Shown here one piece after another: positions 36,927 to 46,288 of a stretch of 64,000 bases of DNA; the stretch's first letter is position 1, and each line of letters opens with the position of its first letter. The notes under the pieces were generated by a model. The model was not told where the DNA came from, searched no databases, and saw only the letters and a program-made list of their open reading frames with translations. This DNA comes from Anabaena lutea FACHB-196 (GTDB lineage: Bacteria; Cyanobacteriota; Cyanobacteriia; Cyanobacteriales; Nostocaceae). Where the stretch lies: assembly GCF_014698305.1 (NCBI RefSeq), contig NZ_JACJST010000011.1, positions 1 to 64,000 on the forward strand, in the 5' to 3' direction. A program made the position numbers and the translations under genes.

Positions 36927-37716
36927 TGCCCAACAATGGGTAAAAACTCGTTCTTCACTAGATTCAAATGAATCGACTTTCCTAATTTGGACAGGTAAAA
37001 TTTATAGCTTTGTTCCTAGTGAAAAACGACAACTATTGTTTAAAATTGTGGGCATGAGTGTGAGTCGGTGTATTCCCACTCTGGAAGGCCGTTGGGATTT
37101 TACTTCTAGAGAATTAACTTACTACCTAAAGCCTGACACAGATGAGATTTTGCGGAAATGGGAAAACCCTTGGACAGGGGAAACAGTGTCGGTAATGCAC
37201 GTTGCCAATAGTCCAGTGCAAGGTAAGTTTAGCGGTAAATTTCCTGTGCAAGTTGATGGAGAAAATAGTACCTTCGTCTTTGATATCTTTCCCAATTATC
37301 CCAATCCTTTAGCAGAAGATGCCAAATTTGCTGAATATTGTCCATCATCAATCTATCAAGCTGCGGAATTATTTAAAATCACAGTCCCTAGTGCAGATTT
37401 AGTGAACTCAGAATTGAACTCTGTGACAGAACTGAAGCTAAGTTGGGATAGAATTGGTCAATGGTTGCCTTGGATGAAAATGGGCGACCGCCCCGGTTAT
37501 CTTATTTACAGTGCTACTGGCAGCAAAGTCCGCAGTTTTACAGAATTACCCCCACTTCTACAAGCAGAAATCAATACTCGCGTTCCTTTGTATAAGCAAG
37601 CTCCAAAAGCCTTTATGGAAGGGGAAGATATAACGTCTTGGTTATATTTCCAAAAGCATTTTCCCGCTTATTTAGCTGGAGAAATCTTTCCCTTACCAGC
37701 AGCAGAGGAAAGCTAG
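36901..37716 (+). CDS. Conserved hypothetical protein
   Basis: A 271-residue soluble protein beginning MVSHIQEVDAQQWVKTRSS. ATG at 36901 is preferred over an in-frame upstream start at 36826 because the longer form would lie fully within the AbrB reading region. WDFTSRELTYYLKPDTDEILRKW and VFDIFPNYPNPLAED look like conserved core segments of a beta-rich fold; DUF1838-type proteins have a similar pattern, but I am not certain. It overlaps the permease gene by 26 bases, implying cotranscription. A catalytic motif is not visible. Confidence 0.7.
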   Translation: MVSHIQEVDAQQWVKTRSSLDSNESTFLIWTGKIYSFVPSEKRQLLFKIVGMSVSRCIPTLEGRWDFTSRELTYYLKPDTDEILRKWENPWTGETVSVMHVANSPVQGKFSGKFPVQVDGENSTFVFDIFPNYPNPLAEDAKFAEYCPSSIYQAAELFKITVPSADLVNSELNSVTELKLSWDRIGQWLPWMKMGDRPGYLIYSATGSKVRSFTELPPLLQAEINTRVPLYKQAPKAFMEGEDITSWLYFQKHFPAYLAGEIFPLPAAEES

Positions 37717-37771
37717 TAGTCTGTCAAATACATTTTGACGAATAACAGGATTTCCCGCTAGTTCATCTTTT

Positions 37772-37933
37772 TTAAACAGATTGCTTTGATTCTCTGCGAG
37801 TTCTAGTAGCTTTTTCTAAGTTACTACCAACTCGTTCTGCTTCACTTACAGGAGTTTCTACCTTTGAAGTCGTTATATCTTCACTAATATTAACTACTTC
37901 AAAGGTATTGAAAGCAGATTGATGATGCCTTTG
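37772..37933 (-). pseudogene. C-terminal gene remnant at the distal end of CRISPR array 1
   Basis: On the minus strand 53 codons are open, ending SEAERVGSNLEKATRTRRES and KQSV before a stop at 37772. The frame is closed by a stop formed exactly at the border with the first repeat (37934-37936), and there is no start codon. The composition looks coding. I read it as the tail of a gene whose front part is missing where the array begins. Family unknown. Confidence 0.35.
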
Positions 37934-37936
37934 TTA

Positions 37937-40410
37937 GTTTCCAATTATGCGTCCCCACATGGTTAGTGGAGACTTTGGTTTATGGGAGGTCAATATACTA
38001 CGGGAGGAGTTTCCAATTATGCGTCCCCACATGGTTAGTGGAGACAATTTAGTTCAGGATTAGTTCAAGATGGCAGGGAGTTTCCAATTATGCGTCCCCA
38101 CATGGTTAGTGGAGACACTTATGGCAGAAAATCAATTGATTTTTGGATTTGGTTTCCAATTATGCGTCCCCACATGGTTAGTGGAGACTAATTGCGGTAG
38201 GTGTGTAACCAGTACTGGAAAATCCGGTTTCCAATTATGCGTCCCCACATGGTTAGTGGAGACTCGACATTGGCCCGGTTTATTTTTCTTTAAAACTTTT
38301 TGATGTTTCCAATTATGCGTCCCCACATGGTTAGTGGAGACATCAAATGGAGGAGTTTTAATGAATATTGAAGAATTGTTTCCAATTATGCGTCCCCACA
38401 TGGTTAGTGGAGACTCAAGTCAGCTATTAATACTCTTGACAACTATATTGTTGTTTCCAATTATGCGTCCCCACATGGTTAGTGGAGACTTAGTCAAAAT
38501 CTAACTTCAGTAGACTACACAATGCAGTTTCCAATTATGCGTCCCCACATGGTTAGTGGAGACTTACTTTCCCCGAAGTTAGTAAAGCAGTCCCCCCGTT
38601 TCCAATTATGCGTCCCCACATGGTTAGTGGAGACCCAAAATCATCGATCCTAACGACTTTCGAGACTTAGTTTCCAATTATGCGTCCCCACATGGTTAGT
38701 GGAGACCCAAATGTTCAAGAAATTGCCTACTTAAATACAACATTGTTTCCAATTATGCGTCCCCACATGGTTAGTGGAGACCCTCCTTTACTGCGTTATT
38801 TCGGCGGCAAGTACCGAGTTTCCAATTATGCGTCCCCACATGGTTAGTGGAGACCCGGAATTCTAAACTTAATTGGCGCTCAAGGATCTGGGAAGTTTCC
38901 AATTATGCGTCCCCACATGGTTAGTGGAGACTTTCTAATTGGGGGTATCGGGTACACGCTCTACGTAGTTTCCAATTATGCGTCCCCACATGGTTAGTGG
39001 AGACACCACCGAACATATCGACCGTCATGGTTTCTGTTAGCTCGTTTCCAATTATGCGTCCCCACATGGTTAGTGGAGACGTTAATTAGCTCCTGAAGTT
39101 TGTCTCCTTGGTAGGTTTCCAATTATGCGTCCCCACATGGTTAGTGGAGACGCGAGTGCTTTATGGGTATCACACTATAGCAAATTCATTAGTTTCCAAT
39201 TATGCGTCCCCACATGGTTAGTGGAGACATATGAAAATGCCACGACCTAAAGAAAATAGAAGTTTCCAATTATGCGTCCCCACATGGTTAGTGGAGACGC
39301 GCGGCTTCTTAATGCGATCGCCAAAATTCTCACTTTCGTTTCCAATTATGCGTCCCCACATGGTTAGTGGAGACATTGTCAAAGAAAATGCAGAGGAAGA
39401 AGTTTTAAGTTTCCAATTATGCGTCCCCACATGGTTAGTGGAGACCTCAGTCTATTGAAAGACTAAAGCCAGCCGTTAGAGTTTCCAATTATGCGTCCCC
39501 ACATGGTTAGTGGAGACTCGATTCTGCCTTTGCCACATGGTTGCACCCTCCAATGTTTCCAATTATGCGTCCCCACATGGTTAGTGGAGACTTTACAGGG
39601 AAATGGTAATTGGAAATCTGATTATCGTTTCCAATTATGCGTCCCCACATGGTTAGTGGAGACAAACCAACGAACGGTATTAAATTAAAAGAGAAAAAGT
39701 TTCCAATTATGCGTCCCCACATGGTTAGTGGAGACGGGTATTCGCCAATTCATTGTACGAAAGTCTACCCAGTTTCCAATTATGCGTCCCCACATGGTTA
39801 GTGGAGACCAGAGTATCTATCCAAGCTTGCTAGTGAGATATCAGCGGTTTCCAATTATGCGTCCCCACATGGTTAGTGGAGACCTGGGCAGTTTATTGGA
39901 GTTCGCCTCTAAATTTAGCGGTTTCCAATTATGCGTCCCCACATGGTTAGTGGAGACTTGATTTTGATGTAGCTTGGAAGATTGCGGGATACTCGTTTCC
40001 AATTATGCGTCCCCACATGGTTAGTGGAGACGAGGTGTTGACATTGATGGTAATACCTATTGTCGCTCCTGTTTCCAATTATGCGTCCCCACATGGTTAG
40101 TGGAGACCATGGCTTATAAAAAATGTTGCACTACCTATGATGTTGTTTCCAATTATGCGTCCCCACATGGTTAGTGGAGACAGGGTTATTAAGATTGTTT
40201 CAAGCCCGATGATGAACAAGGTGGTTTCCAATTATGCGTCCCCACATGGTTAGTGGAGACCCAAATCTAAGTTTAAGCGGTATGGGTTCTATGCAATCGT
40301 TTCCAATTATGCGTCCCCACATGGTTAGTGGAGACGAGTGCTTTATGGGTATCACACTATAGCAACTTCACAAGTTTCCAATTATGCGTCCCCACATGGT
40401 TAGTGGAGAC
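37937..40410 (-). CRISPR. CRISPR array 1, 34 repeats of 37 bp
   Basis: The plus-strand repeat begins GTTTCCAATTATGCGTCCCC and ends GGTTAGTGGAGAC. By hand count there are 34 repeats and 33 spacers of about 34-40 bases; repeats appear identical. Read on the minus strand the repeat starts GTCTCCAC and ends ATAATTGGAAAC. This matches the usual crRNA 5' handle form and allows an 8-bp hairpin GTCTCCAC/GTGGGGAC (one G-U) with a 7-base loop. Transcription is therefore taken as minus strand, leader at 40411 onward, the same direction as the Cmr operon. Spacers 17 (39152-39191) and 33 (40336-40373) share a 30-base core. Confidence 0.97.
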
Positions 40411-40675
40411 AGCGGGGGTCAGTAAGACTTGATAGACAAGGCTTTGGACACCCATTTGCGCGGATGAAACTTAAAAGTACCGTTTGAGCGATCGCTTGTC
40501 AAGTCCTCCCTTAATGAAAAATGCCTCAAACCCTTTGCTGGCATAGATTACAGACTTTGCGCGAGCCTCTTTTTTTCCTAAAGACCTCCAAAGCCATAGC
40601 TGATAAGCCTTTAGAGGTTATATAACAAGCGTTCGATAAATACACCCCCTGGGTCGCGCAGTTTTAGGTAGTGTT
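40411..40675 (-). promoter_or_regulatory. Probable leader of CRISPR array 1
   Basis: A+T-rich non-coding DNA next to the last (plus-strand) repeat. It contains CAGTAAG at 40420-40426, as does the array 2 leader, two TTTGCGCG segments, and a HIP1 site. Placement as leader follows from repeat orientation; no transcription start can be seen directly. Confidence 0.5.
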
Positions 40676-40699
40676 TTAAGTGATGTCGTTAGCGATCGC
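40676..40699. repeat. 24-bp copy of the CARF-HEPN gene 3' end
   Basis: Matches 41208-41231 at 23 of 24 positions. That second copy encodes the last seven codons and stop (AIANDIT) of the CARF-HEPN gene. The two copies bracket the Rpn-like remnant. Confidence 0.7.
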
Positions 40700-40767
40700 A
40701 TTGGGTGAGTTTTAGAGATGAAGCGCGCGAAGGTATCGTGCAGTAGTTCCTTTAAAGCATCTCATCA

Positions 40768-41207
40768 TCAACGAGAAGATTGTTGCTGTGCAGCTTGTCT
40801 CACCTCATCTATAGGTAAACTTAAAGCCTGTGCTATCTGTTCTATACTTAACCCAGCAGCTAACATTGCTGGTACTGCTAGTAGCTTTCCTCTAAGTTCT
40901 CCTTTCTGTTCTCCTTTCTGTTCTCCTTCTGCAAAGGCTTGCTGGTATACTCGTGTTTGCTTTAAATCGCTCAATCCAAACATTTCCTGTATCTCCTCGA
41001 TGTCCATGCTGGGAAATTTATAAACCAAAATAGTTTCAATAATTTGTAATAATTGTTGCTGTTGGCCTACAGATGCAATTTCTTGATTGGTTCTGGTAAT
41101 TAACTCCCTAGCTAATTGGATAGCTCTATCTTCATTTTCCATGACTAACTTAATCGTAGCAACACCGATGGGTAGTGGTACATTTTGGAGGGTGAGATGG
41201 TTGGGGA
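40768..41207 (-). pseudogene. Rpn/DUF2887-type nuclease, C-terminal remnant
   Basis: From an ATG at 41142 a 124-residue frame carries the tail typical of Rpn/DUF2887 proteins: ENEDRAIQLARELI, a region ending VYKFPSMDIEEIQEMFGL, the GEQKGEQKGELRGK linker and LSIEQIAQALSLPIDEVRQ. Upstream without a start codon the same frame continues with VPLPIGVATIKLV, so the piece lacks its PD-(D/E)XK domain. Whole proteins are about 260-300 residues. It sits directly after the CARF-HEPN stop, between 24-bp direct repeats. Translation as a short protein is possible but it would have no nuclease centre. Confidence 0.7.
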
Positions 41208-42941
41208 TTAAGTGATGTCGTTGGCGATCGCTTCTAGTTCATCGTATAAATTCCTCTCCTTGTAAGGTAGACCTAAATTCTTGATTTCATTCAGAAATTT
41301 TTCTTTAACTTCCTGCTGGTAAATGGTTAAGACATCTCGCTTGCTTGAATCAGACTGATCACCTAAAAGATATCGGATAACATCTCTTTCCGTAACTCCA
41401 CGTAGATTGTGCATTAATTGATTGCGGCGGTCTGCTTCACGTTTTCTTACATATTTACCTATCCATTTCAGAAGTGTCCAAGGTTGAAAATTCTTTTTTG
41501 GTGCTTGTTTACACAATTCACATAGCCACGCAACCATACCTTGATTGCTTCCTATGTCAGAAAAATTACCCAACTCGCCTTGATTGAGTTTTTTATAATT
41601 ATTTTTGACAGGAAAAAATAATTGTTCCAAAATTCCGATTTTTTCCTCTTTAATATTTATGCTTCTATCTACACCTAGCAAGTCTTTTAAATAATTATCT
41701 TTTTCATCTTTTTTCGTATCTTCCTCGTTAGTTTTAAAAACCAAACCTTCTTGATTCCAAACAATCACTTCATCCACCCTTAATTTTCCGCTAATTGGTG
41801 AATCAAAAGTTTCATAGCGACTATATAATTCATTGATTATAGCTGCCTTTAAAAATGTTTCATGAGCAGCAGCTAATAATGTGATTCCCTGAATATAATT
41901 TTTTTCTTTAAAGAAAATCTCTATTAAAGATAGTGAATCAACAACCCGTTGTATAGCTGGCTTCACATAAAATTCATTTTCATCTTTTTTGATCAGACTT
42001 TTACGAATATTAAACACGCTCACCATGTTTTTTAAACGTGGCATAACGTTTTTAGTATCTTCATAACCAATTTCCTCCAACATAGACAAAGCAGCACCAG
42101 GTAAACCCTTACGAACTAATTGTTTTGCTTTTTCAATTTGAATTCCCATCCAGTAATTAGAAATCTCAACTAATTGAGGCTCTGATGACGGCTTATCATC
42201 ATCATTAAAAAATATATTACTTGATAAAAATTTGACGTTATTAAAATTACCTAAACTGACAAATTGTACTGCTGAAGATATTGCCGGAGTTCCCGCTTGA
42301 TGGCTAACATATACAGTTTCTTTGGGGTCATATTCAGGAGATTCTGATAATTTTTTTTGAATCTTTTGGAATTCTTCTTTCACTAAATCTAAAGTTTTTT
42401 CCCAGTTATCTAGTCCTTCCTTAGATGGTTCTGAAGTGTGAGATTTCTTACGTGGTCTTAAAGTGCAGAATTCTAGTTTAACTGATGAGAAAATTAAATG
42501 TTGTTGAAAATACTCTTTAAATATAGGCTCTAAAGTACAAGTATCCTGCCAAAAAGGAGAAAATTCATGTTCTACCTGCTCATTCAAATCACCATTTTCA
42601 TCAACAAATATATTTCTTTGGTCAGTCAACAATACAATAAGCATAGATGGCTTTTCATCGGGCTTATTCACAAAATATTGAGTAAAAGTATCTAATAACG
42701 GAAAAGCCAAATTGCCATAATAATTATCCTGTACATGATTTCCATACACTATGCCTAATATCCTGGCAGGAACAGGATAAAGTTCGGTAGTTTTGTCTTC
42801 CTGAATAGCTGCAAATTTATCACATTTTCTGATATCTTTCTGATCATCATACCTCACTTCTTCATATAACGGCCTTTCCCAGTTATCATCGGTCTTTAAC
42901 TGCACATCACTATTACCTGTTGTAATAATCCAAATTGACAT
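41208..42941 (-). CDS. CARF-HEPN effector, Csm6/Csx1-like
   Basis: A 577-residue type III accessory protein. The N-terminal Rossmann-like domain begins MSIWIITTGNSDVQL and later has VYVSHQAGTPAISSAVQF, whose GTP loop resembles CARF sensors of cyclic oligoadenylate. The C-terminal part carries the HEPN RNase motif RNQLMH (R506, H511), fitting R-X4-H. Predicted action: cyclic oligoadenylate made by Cas10 activates non-specific RNA cleavage. ATG at 42941 is chosen since AGGAG lies 7 bases upstream; an earlier in-frame start would overlap the previous gene. It is the last intact gene of the Cmr operon. The exact Csm6 or Csx1 class is unsettled. Confidence 0.8.
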   Translation of the reverse strand: MSIWIITTGNSDVQLKTDDNWERPLYEEVRYDDQKDIRKCDKFAAIQEDKTTELYPVPARILGIVYGNHVQDNYYGNLAFPLLDTFTQYFVNKPDEKPSMLIVLLTDQRNIFVDENGDLNEQVEHEFSPFWQDTCTLEPIFKEYFQQHLIFSSVKLEFCTLRPRKKSHTSEPSKEGLDNWEKTLDLVKEEFQKIQKKLSESPEYDPKETVYVSHQAGTPAISSAVQFVSLGNFNNVKFLSSNIFFNDDDKPSSEPQLVEISNYWMGIQIEKAKQLVRKGLPGAALSMLEEIGYEDTKNVMPRLKNMVSVFNIRKSLIKKDENEFYVKPAIQRVVDSLSLIEIFFKEKNYIQGITLLAAAHETFLKAAIINELYSRYETFDSPISGKLRVDEVIVWNQEGLVFKTNEEDTKKDEKDNYLKDLLGVDRSINIKEEKIGILEQLFFPVKNNYKKLNQGELGNFSDIGSNQGMVAWLCELCKQAPKKNFQPWTLLKWIGKYVRKREADRRNQLMHNLRGVTERDVIRYLLGDQSDSSKRDVLTIYQQEVKEKFLNEIKNLGLPYKERNLYDELEAIANDIT

Positions 42942-42955
42942 ATTAATTCTCCTAA

Positions 42956-44944
42956 TTACCAAACTTTTTTAAATTCACTATTCTCGTTAAGAAAAGCCAA
43001 AAACTTTGTAGTTTCTGAAGATTCATCAGGGAAAATGATCAGCAACTCTACATAACCTTTCCCTGACACAACTTTCCCCTGCTCATTAGTCACAAAACGC
43101 GGATACATACGATGCCAAATGCGTCCTGTATTTCCCATTTTTCCCGCTAAAATATGAGGATTTCTAATTCTATCATTCCCCTTATAAGCATCATGAAACC
43201 AGTGAATTGCTAGACTTTTGCCATTTTCTGCAAAACGCGCCCACACTTGTACTTTCGGTGCATACCAAGCTTCCCGCCATTGTGTGATGTCATCATTTTT
43301 ATTTGATTGATTTTGAGGTTGATTCTGGACAGTTTCGGGACGTTTTGGTGGAGATTTGAGAATAGGAGCTTGATTTGGTTTTGATATATTTTTGTTATTG
43401 GGTATATTGGTTGTGACAGTTGTATTTGTAGCTTTCTGTGTTGGTTTATTGGTTAATAAATTAACATCCTGTTTAATTTGTTTATCTTGTGGTATCCAAA
43501 TCCGAATTACATCACGAATTTGTTGGATATATTTAGTAATATTATTGGGATTATTTTGGTCATTTTCTAAATTATTAATGGGATAATATTCTGACTCATT
43601 AATAAATTGCCAATGACAACCAATCACCTTGTCTGGATGGTTTTTAAAATAGGTTGTGTGAAACTCCTTATGACATACTCTACGCCAAGATTTACCAATT
43701 CCACCAAATAGCATGGTAAATTTAATTATAGCTTTGGCTGTATTAATTAATTTGAGTCTTTCTGCATCAGTTATCTCAGGATGCATACAAAAAATATTTA
43801 AAGTTCCTTCAGATAGTTCATAGTGCTTAGGATTATATGTAAACCTAATATTTTCTAAATTAAAATCAAAATCTATTCCCAATAATCCCACATTTGTATC
43901 TTTTGAATCTTGATTATTTTTGTCAGCAAATCCACCCCATAATTTTCTAGTAATTTGCTTGGCTGTATCTCCGTCAGTCATTCCTGCTAATAAACGTAAG
44001 GTATGTCCCCGTAATGCAGCCTTAAACATATTCGGACGAAATTCCGGTGTTTTATTAACTAATGTTGATACACTACCCTGTCCTTTCAGCTTAATTTGTA
44101 ATAGTAGATGAGAATGCTCTTGATGATTATAATCAATTTCTTGAAAATATCCGTAACCAGCACTAACTCTAGAACCCAGTCCATTAGCTAATGCTCTTTC
44201 CCAGATTTTTTTAATTTTATCCCATTCGGATTTATCTAATTCTTCGGTACTAGAAAAACCGAATTTTAATGTGGTATGATGGAGAGATATCATAGAATTT
44301 GCATTAGTTGGGTTATCTCTATCATCCTTAATTACTTGTTTGCTTTCTTGACTGTGAACAATATCTACTAATTTTTTTGTCCAGTCTAAATCAACTGGAT
44401 AAGCACCATGAAAGCGCAAAATTCCAGGTTTACTACTACCATCTGCTAATTTTTTACCGCAATAATTTTCTGCTTCTATTCTTCCCTGTTCTTTCCCATA
44501 AATTTGTTTGCAAGCACGAATAAAAGCACCTTTCATACTTGCACCAGAGAAATAGGGAAAACCTTTAGCACCAATAATTGGACGGATAAAACCCTCATCT
44601 TGTCCGCTATTGGAAACCAATCTCCATTTGATTGTGTATTTCCATGTTTCTACCTGAGAACCAAATTCTGGGAATTTAAAGTTTGTATTTTTTGCGGGTT
44701 TTACATTTGGTTTTGAACGTGCTAAAGCTTTATTTATTGGCTGCTGGAAATTAGGTACAGCTTGATTGCTGTGAGATACTTCTTTAGGAAGTAAATCTTT
44801 AGGAAAAATCCCCTTCCATTCATCAACCCATATCTCTGCATCTTGTCGTTTTTCTGCACTTTTTCGCTTATCAACAACTCTCTGAATTTGGCAACGTCCA
44901 TCAATTTGAGCGCGGAACATCATGGGTACATCTTCAGCATTCAT
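42956..44944 (-). CDS. cmr6: Cmr6-Cmr1-like RAMP fusion with extra C-terminal domain
   Basis: A 662-residue protein, about twice a normal Cmr6. An N-terminal ~95-residue region is of unknown type. Residues 100-270 form a Cmr6-like RAMP with FIRPIIGAKGFPYFSGASMKG and the glycine-rich LGSRVSAGYGYF. Residues about 280-480 form a second RAMP with FRPNMFKAALRGHTLRLLAG and KLWGG, recalling Cmr1. A Pro/Asn/Lys-rich linker (about 485-555) leads to a ~105-residue domain with VQVWARFAENGKSLAIHWFH that I cannot place. No separate cmr1 exists in the operon. It overlaps none of its neighbours (2-base gap to cmr5). Confidence 0.75.
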   Translation of the reverse strand: MNAEDVPMMFRAQIDGRCQIQRVVDKRKSAEKRQDAEIWVDEWKGIFPKDLLPKEVSHSNQAVPNFQQPINKALARSKPNVKPAKNTNFKFPEFGSQVETWKYTIKWRLVSNSGQDEGFIRPIIGAKGFPYFSGASMKGAFIRACKQIYGKEQGRIEAENYCGKKLADGSSKPGILRFHGAYPVDLDWTKKLVDIVHSQESKQVIKDDRDNPTNANSMISLHHTTLKFGFSSTEELDKSEWDKIKKIWERALANGLGSRVSAGYGYFQEIDYNHQEHSHLLLQIKLKGQGSVSTLVNKTPEFRPNMFKAALRGHTLRLLAGMTDGDTAKQITRKLWGGFADKNNQDSKDTNVGLLGIDFDFNLENIRFTYNPKHYELSEGTLNIFCMHPEITDAERLKLINTAKAIIKFTMLFGGIGKSWRRVCHKEFHTTYFKNHPDKVIGCHWQFINESEYYPINNLENDQNNPNNITKYIQQIRDVIRIWIPQDKQIKQDVNLLTNKPTQKATNTTVTTNIPNNKNISKPNQAPILKSPPKRPETVQNQPQNQSNKNDDITQWREAWYAPKVQVWARFAENGKSLAIHWFHDAYKGNDRIRNPHILAGKMGNTGRIWHRMYPRFVTNEQGKVVSGKGYVELLIIFPDESSETTKFLAFLNENSEFKKVW

Positions 44945-44946
44945 GG

Positions 44947-45396
44947 TTATTTTTCCTCTTTTTTCTCTTTAACTTTATTAAATCGCTGTGTCCACCAAAC
45001 TAAACTGTCACAAAATTGAGTTAAAACAGCTAAAGTTACTCTTTGATGCTCAATGGGAAATTGCTCTTTATCCCAAAACAGAGCCGTCATTTTTTTGATA
45101 TCTTCGGTTTTAAAATTTTTGCTGTCACGCCCTATTTTTTCATTAGGAACAATAATTCCAGCTTTCTTCATAATTTCTACTAACTCTTGCCAAGTTTCTA
45201 ACCAAAATTCTCCTTTGTTGTAATCTTCGCTATCTTTTCCCTTACTCATTAAGCGTAAATGCTCTCCCCAAAATCTTTCTAATCCATAAGCTGCTGTGAC
45301 GCGCATTTTGTGAGATTCTTTTAAAACCTCTTTGTCTCGATACTTAAGGACTAAATGCTGTGCTTTTTGGTCTAATTCATAAGAGTTCCAAGTCAT
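44947..45396 (-). CDS. cmr5: Cmr5-like small subunit
   Basis: A 149-residue, charged, mainly helical protein in the place of Cmr5, between cmr4 (4-base overlap) and the Cmr6-type gene (2-base gap). TAAYGLERFWGEHLRLM and VTLAVLTQFCDSLVWWTQRF could be packing helices. Sequence similarity to characterised Cmr5 proteins is weak by eye, so the name rests mainly on size, helicity and position. It would line the inner filament of the effector complex. Confidence 0.6.
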   Translation of the reverse strand: MTWNSYELDQKAQHLVLKYRDKEVLKESHKMRVTAAYGLERFWGEHLRLMSKGKDSEDYNKGEFWLETWQELVEIMKKAGIIVPNEKIGRDSKNFKTEDIKKMTALFWDKEQFPIEHQRVTLAVLTQFCDSLVWWTQRFNKVKEKKEEK

Positions 45397-46277
45397 GATT
45401 TTTCCTCACTAATATGCTTAATTGTTAAATGACAATGACCTAAACCAATAGATTCAAGTCCACCCAAATATATTTCACCACTTAATTTACCCTGAATCGG
45501 TTTCCAATCCCAATCTTTATCATGGGGTTTAATCGCAATGGGGAAGGCTAAAATTGTACCTTCAGGTAATGCCTCAGTATTAAAAAATTGACCTTTTTTA
45601 GCCATTTTTTTATCGTCTTCCAAAGCGACTCGACTTTGACGATATAAAGCCATATCGTGAATCATCGCTATATCATTATCATCCACTACTACTGCTGGTA
45701 AATCTTCACCTAAAGGAAACCAATCTGATAAATTTCCTTCTCTTTTAATTTCTAAAAAACCGAGATTAAAAAAGAGAAATTTCTTACCTTTATGTTTATT
45801 ACCCTGAGATTCTAAGGCACTATTCCATAACTTTTTAGAAGCTGTATATTCTCTAGGAATTTCATTAGCTTTTTTATTTAACCCAGCTATACGATTATAT
45901 CTTTTGAGTAAACTAGGACAAGTTACCCAGACAATTGGTTGTCCTGGACAAAAAACAGGTAGCCAAACAATAGAAGCGTGTTCTAATTTAATTACAGCTT
46001 CGCTGGTACTATCTGGTTCTCCAGGTTCAGCTTTTCTTCCATACCAAAAATTTTCATCTTGTTCGGGAGGAATTGTTTCTCCTTTCTTTTTGAGATATTC
46101 GCAATATTGACGCATATCGGCTCGCAAACGACCGCGAATTGAACTACCATTAATAATGCCAGTTTGGGTAAATTGGTCACGAAAGATAAGGTTTAAATTA
46201 CCGTTTTCTTCCCCTGCTGTCGCTCCCACATGAACTGGTGCTAAGGTTTCAATAATTCCACAAGCTTTCTGATACAT
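45393..46277 (-). CDS. cmr4: Type III-B RAMP backbone protein Cmr4
   Basis: A 294-residue RAMP that forms the filament binding crRNA. Family motifs: APVHVGAT at residues 13-20, TGIINGSSIRGRLR at 39-52, and GLESIGLGHCHLT near the C-terminus. The loop that carries the target-RNA-cleaving Asp in known Cmr4 (VVDQPIQRE) and Csm3 (VDNPVIRD) reads GNLNLIFRDQF at 26-36. The catalytic Asp position is Leu or Asn. Slicing may thus be lost, or D34 may act instead. The gene overlaps cmr5 by 4 bases. Confidence 0.85.
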   Translation of the reverse strand: MYQKACGIIETLAPVHVGATAGEENGNLNLIFRDQFTQTGIINGSSIRGRLRADMRQYCEYLKKKGETIPPEQDENFWYGRKAEPGEPDSTSEAVIKLEHASIVWLPVFCPGQPIVWVTCPSLLKRYNRIAGLNKKANEIPREYTASKKLWNSALESQGNKHKGKKFLFFNLGFLEIKREGNLSDWFPLGEDLPAVVVDDNDIAMIHDMALYRQSRVALEDDKKMAKKGQFFNTEALPEGTILAFPIAIKPHDKDWDWKPIQGKLSGEIYLGGLESIGLGHCHLTIKHISEEKS

Positions 46278-46288
46278 GATTTTCTCTC

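Noticed and set aside
38070-39961. Several reading frames of 65-100 codons across CRISPR array 1, both strands
   Set aside because: Each repeats the same repeat-derived peptide (FQLCVPTWLVET or VGTHNWK); they are products of the repeat, not genes. The same holds for frames in array 2 (51296-52374).
37937-40410. Plus-strand transcription of array 1 with a leader at the left
   Set aside because: The repeat ends ATTGGAAAC only on the minus strand, the hairpin and handle fit that direction, and array 2 diverged repeats lie at its left (distal) end.
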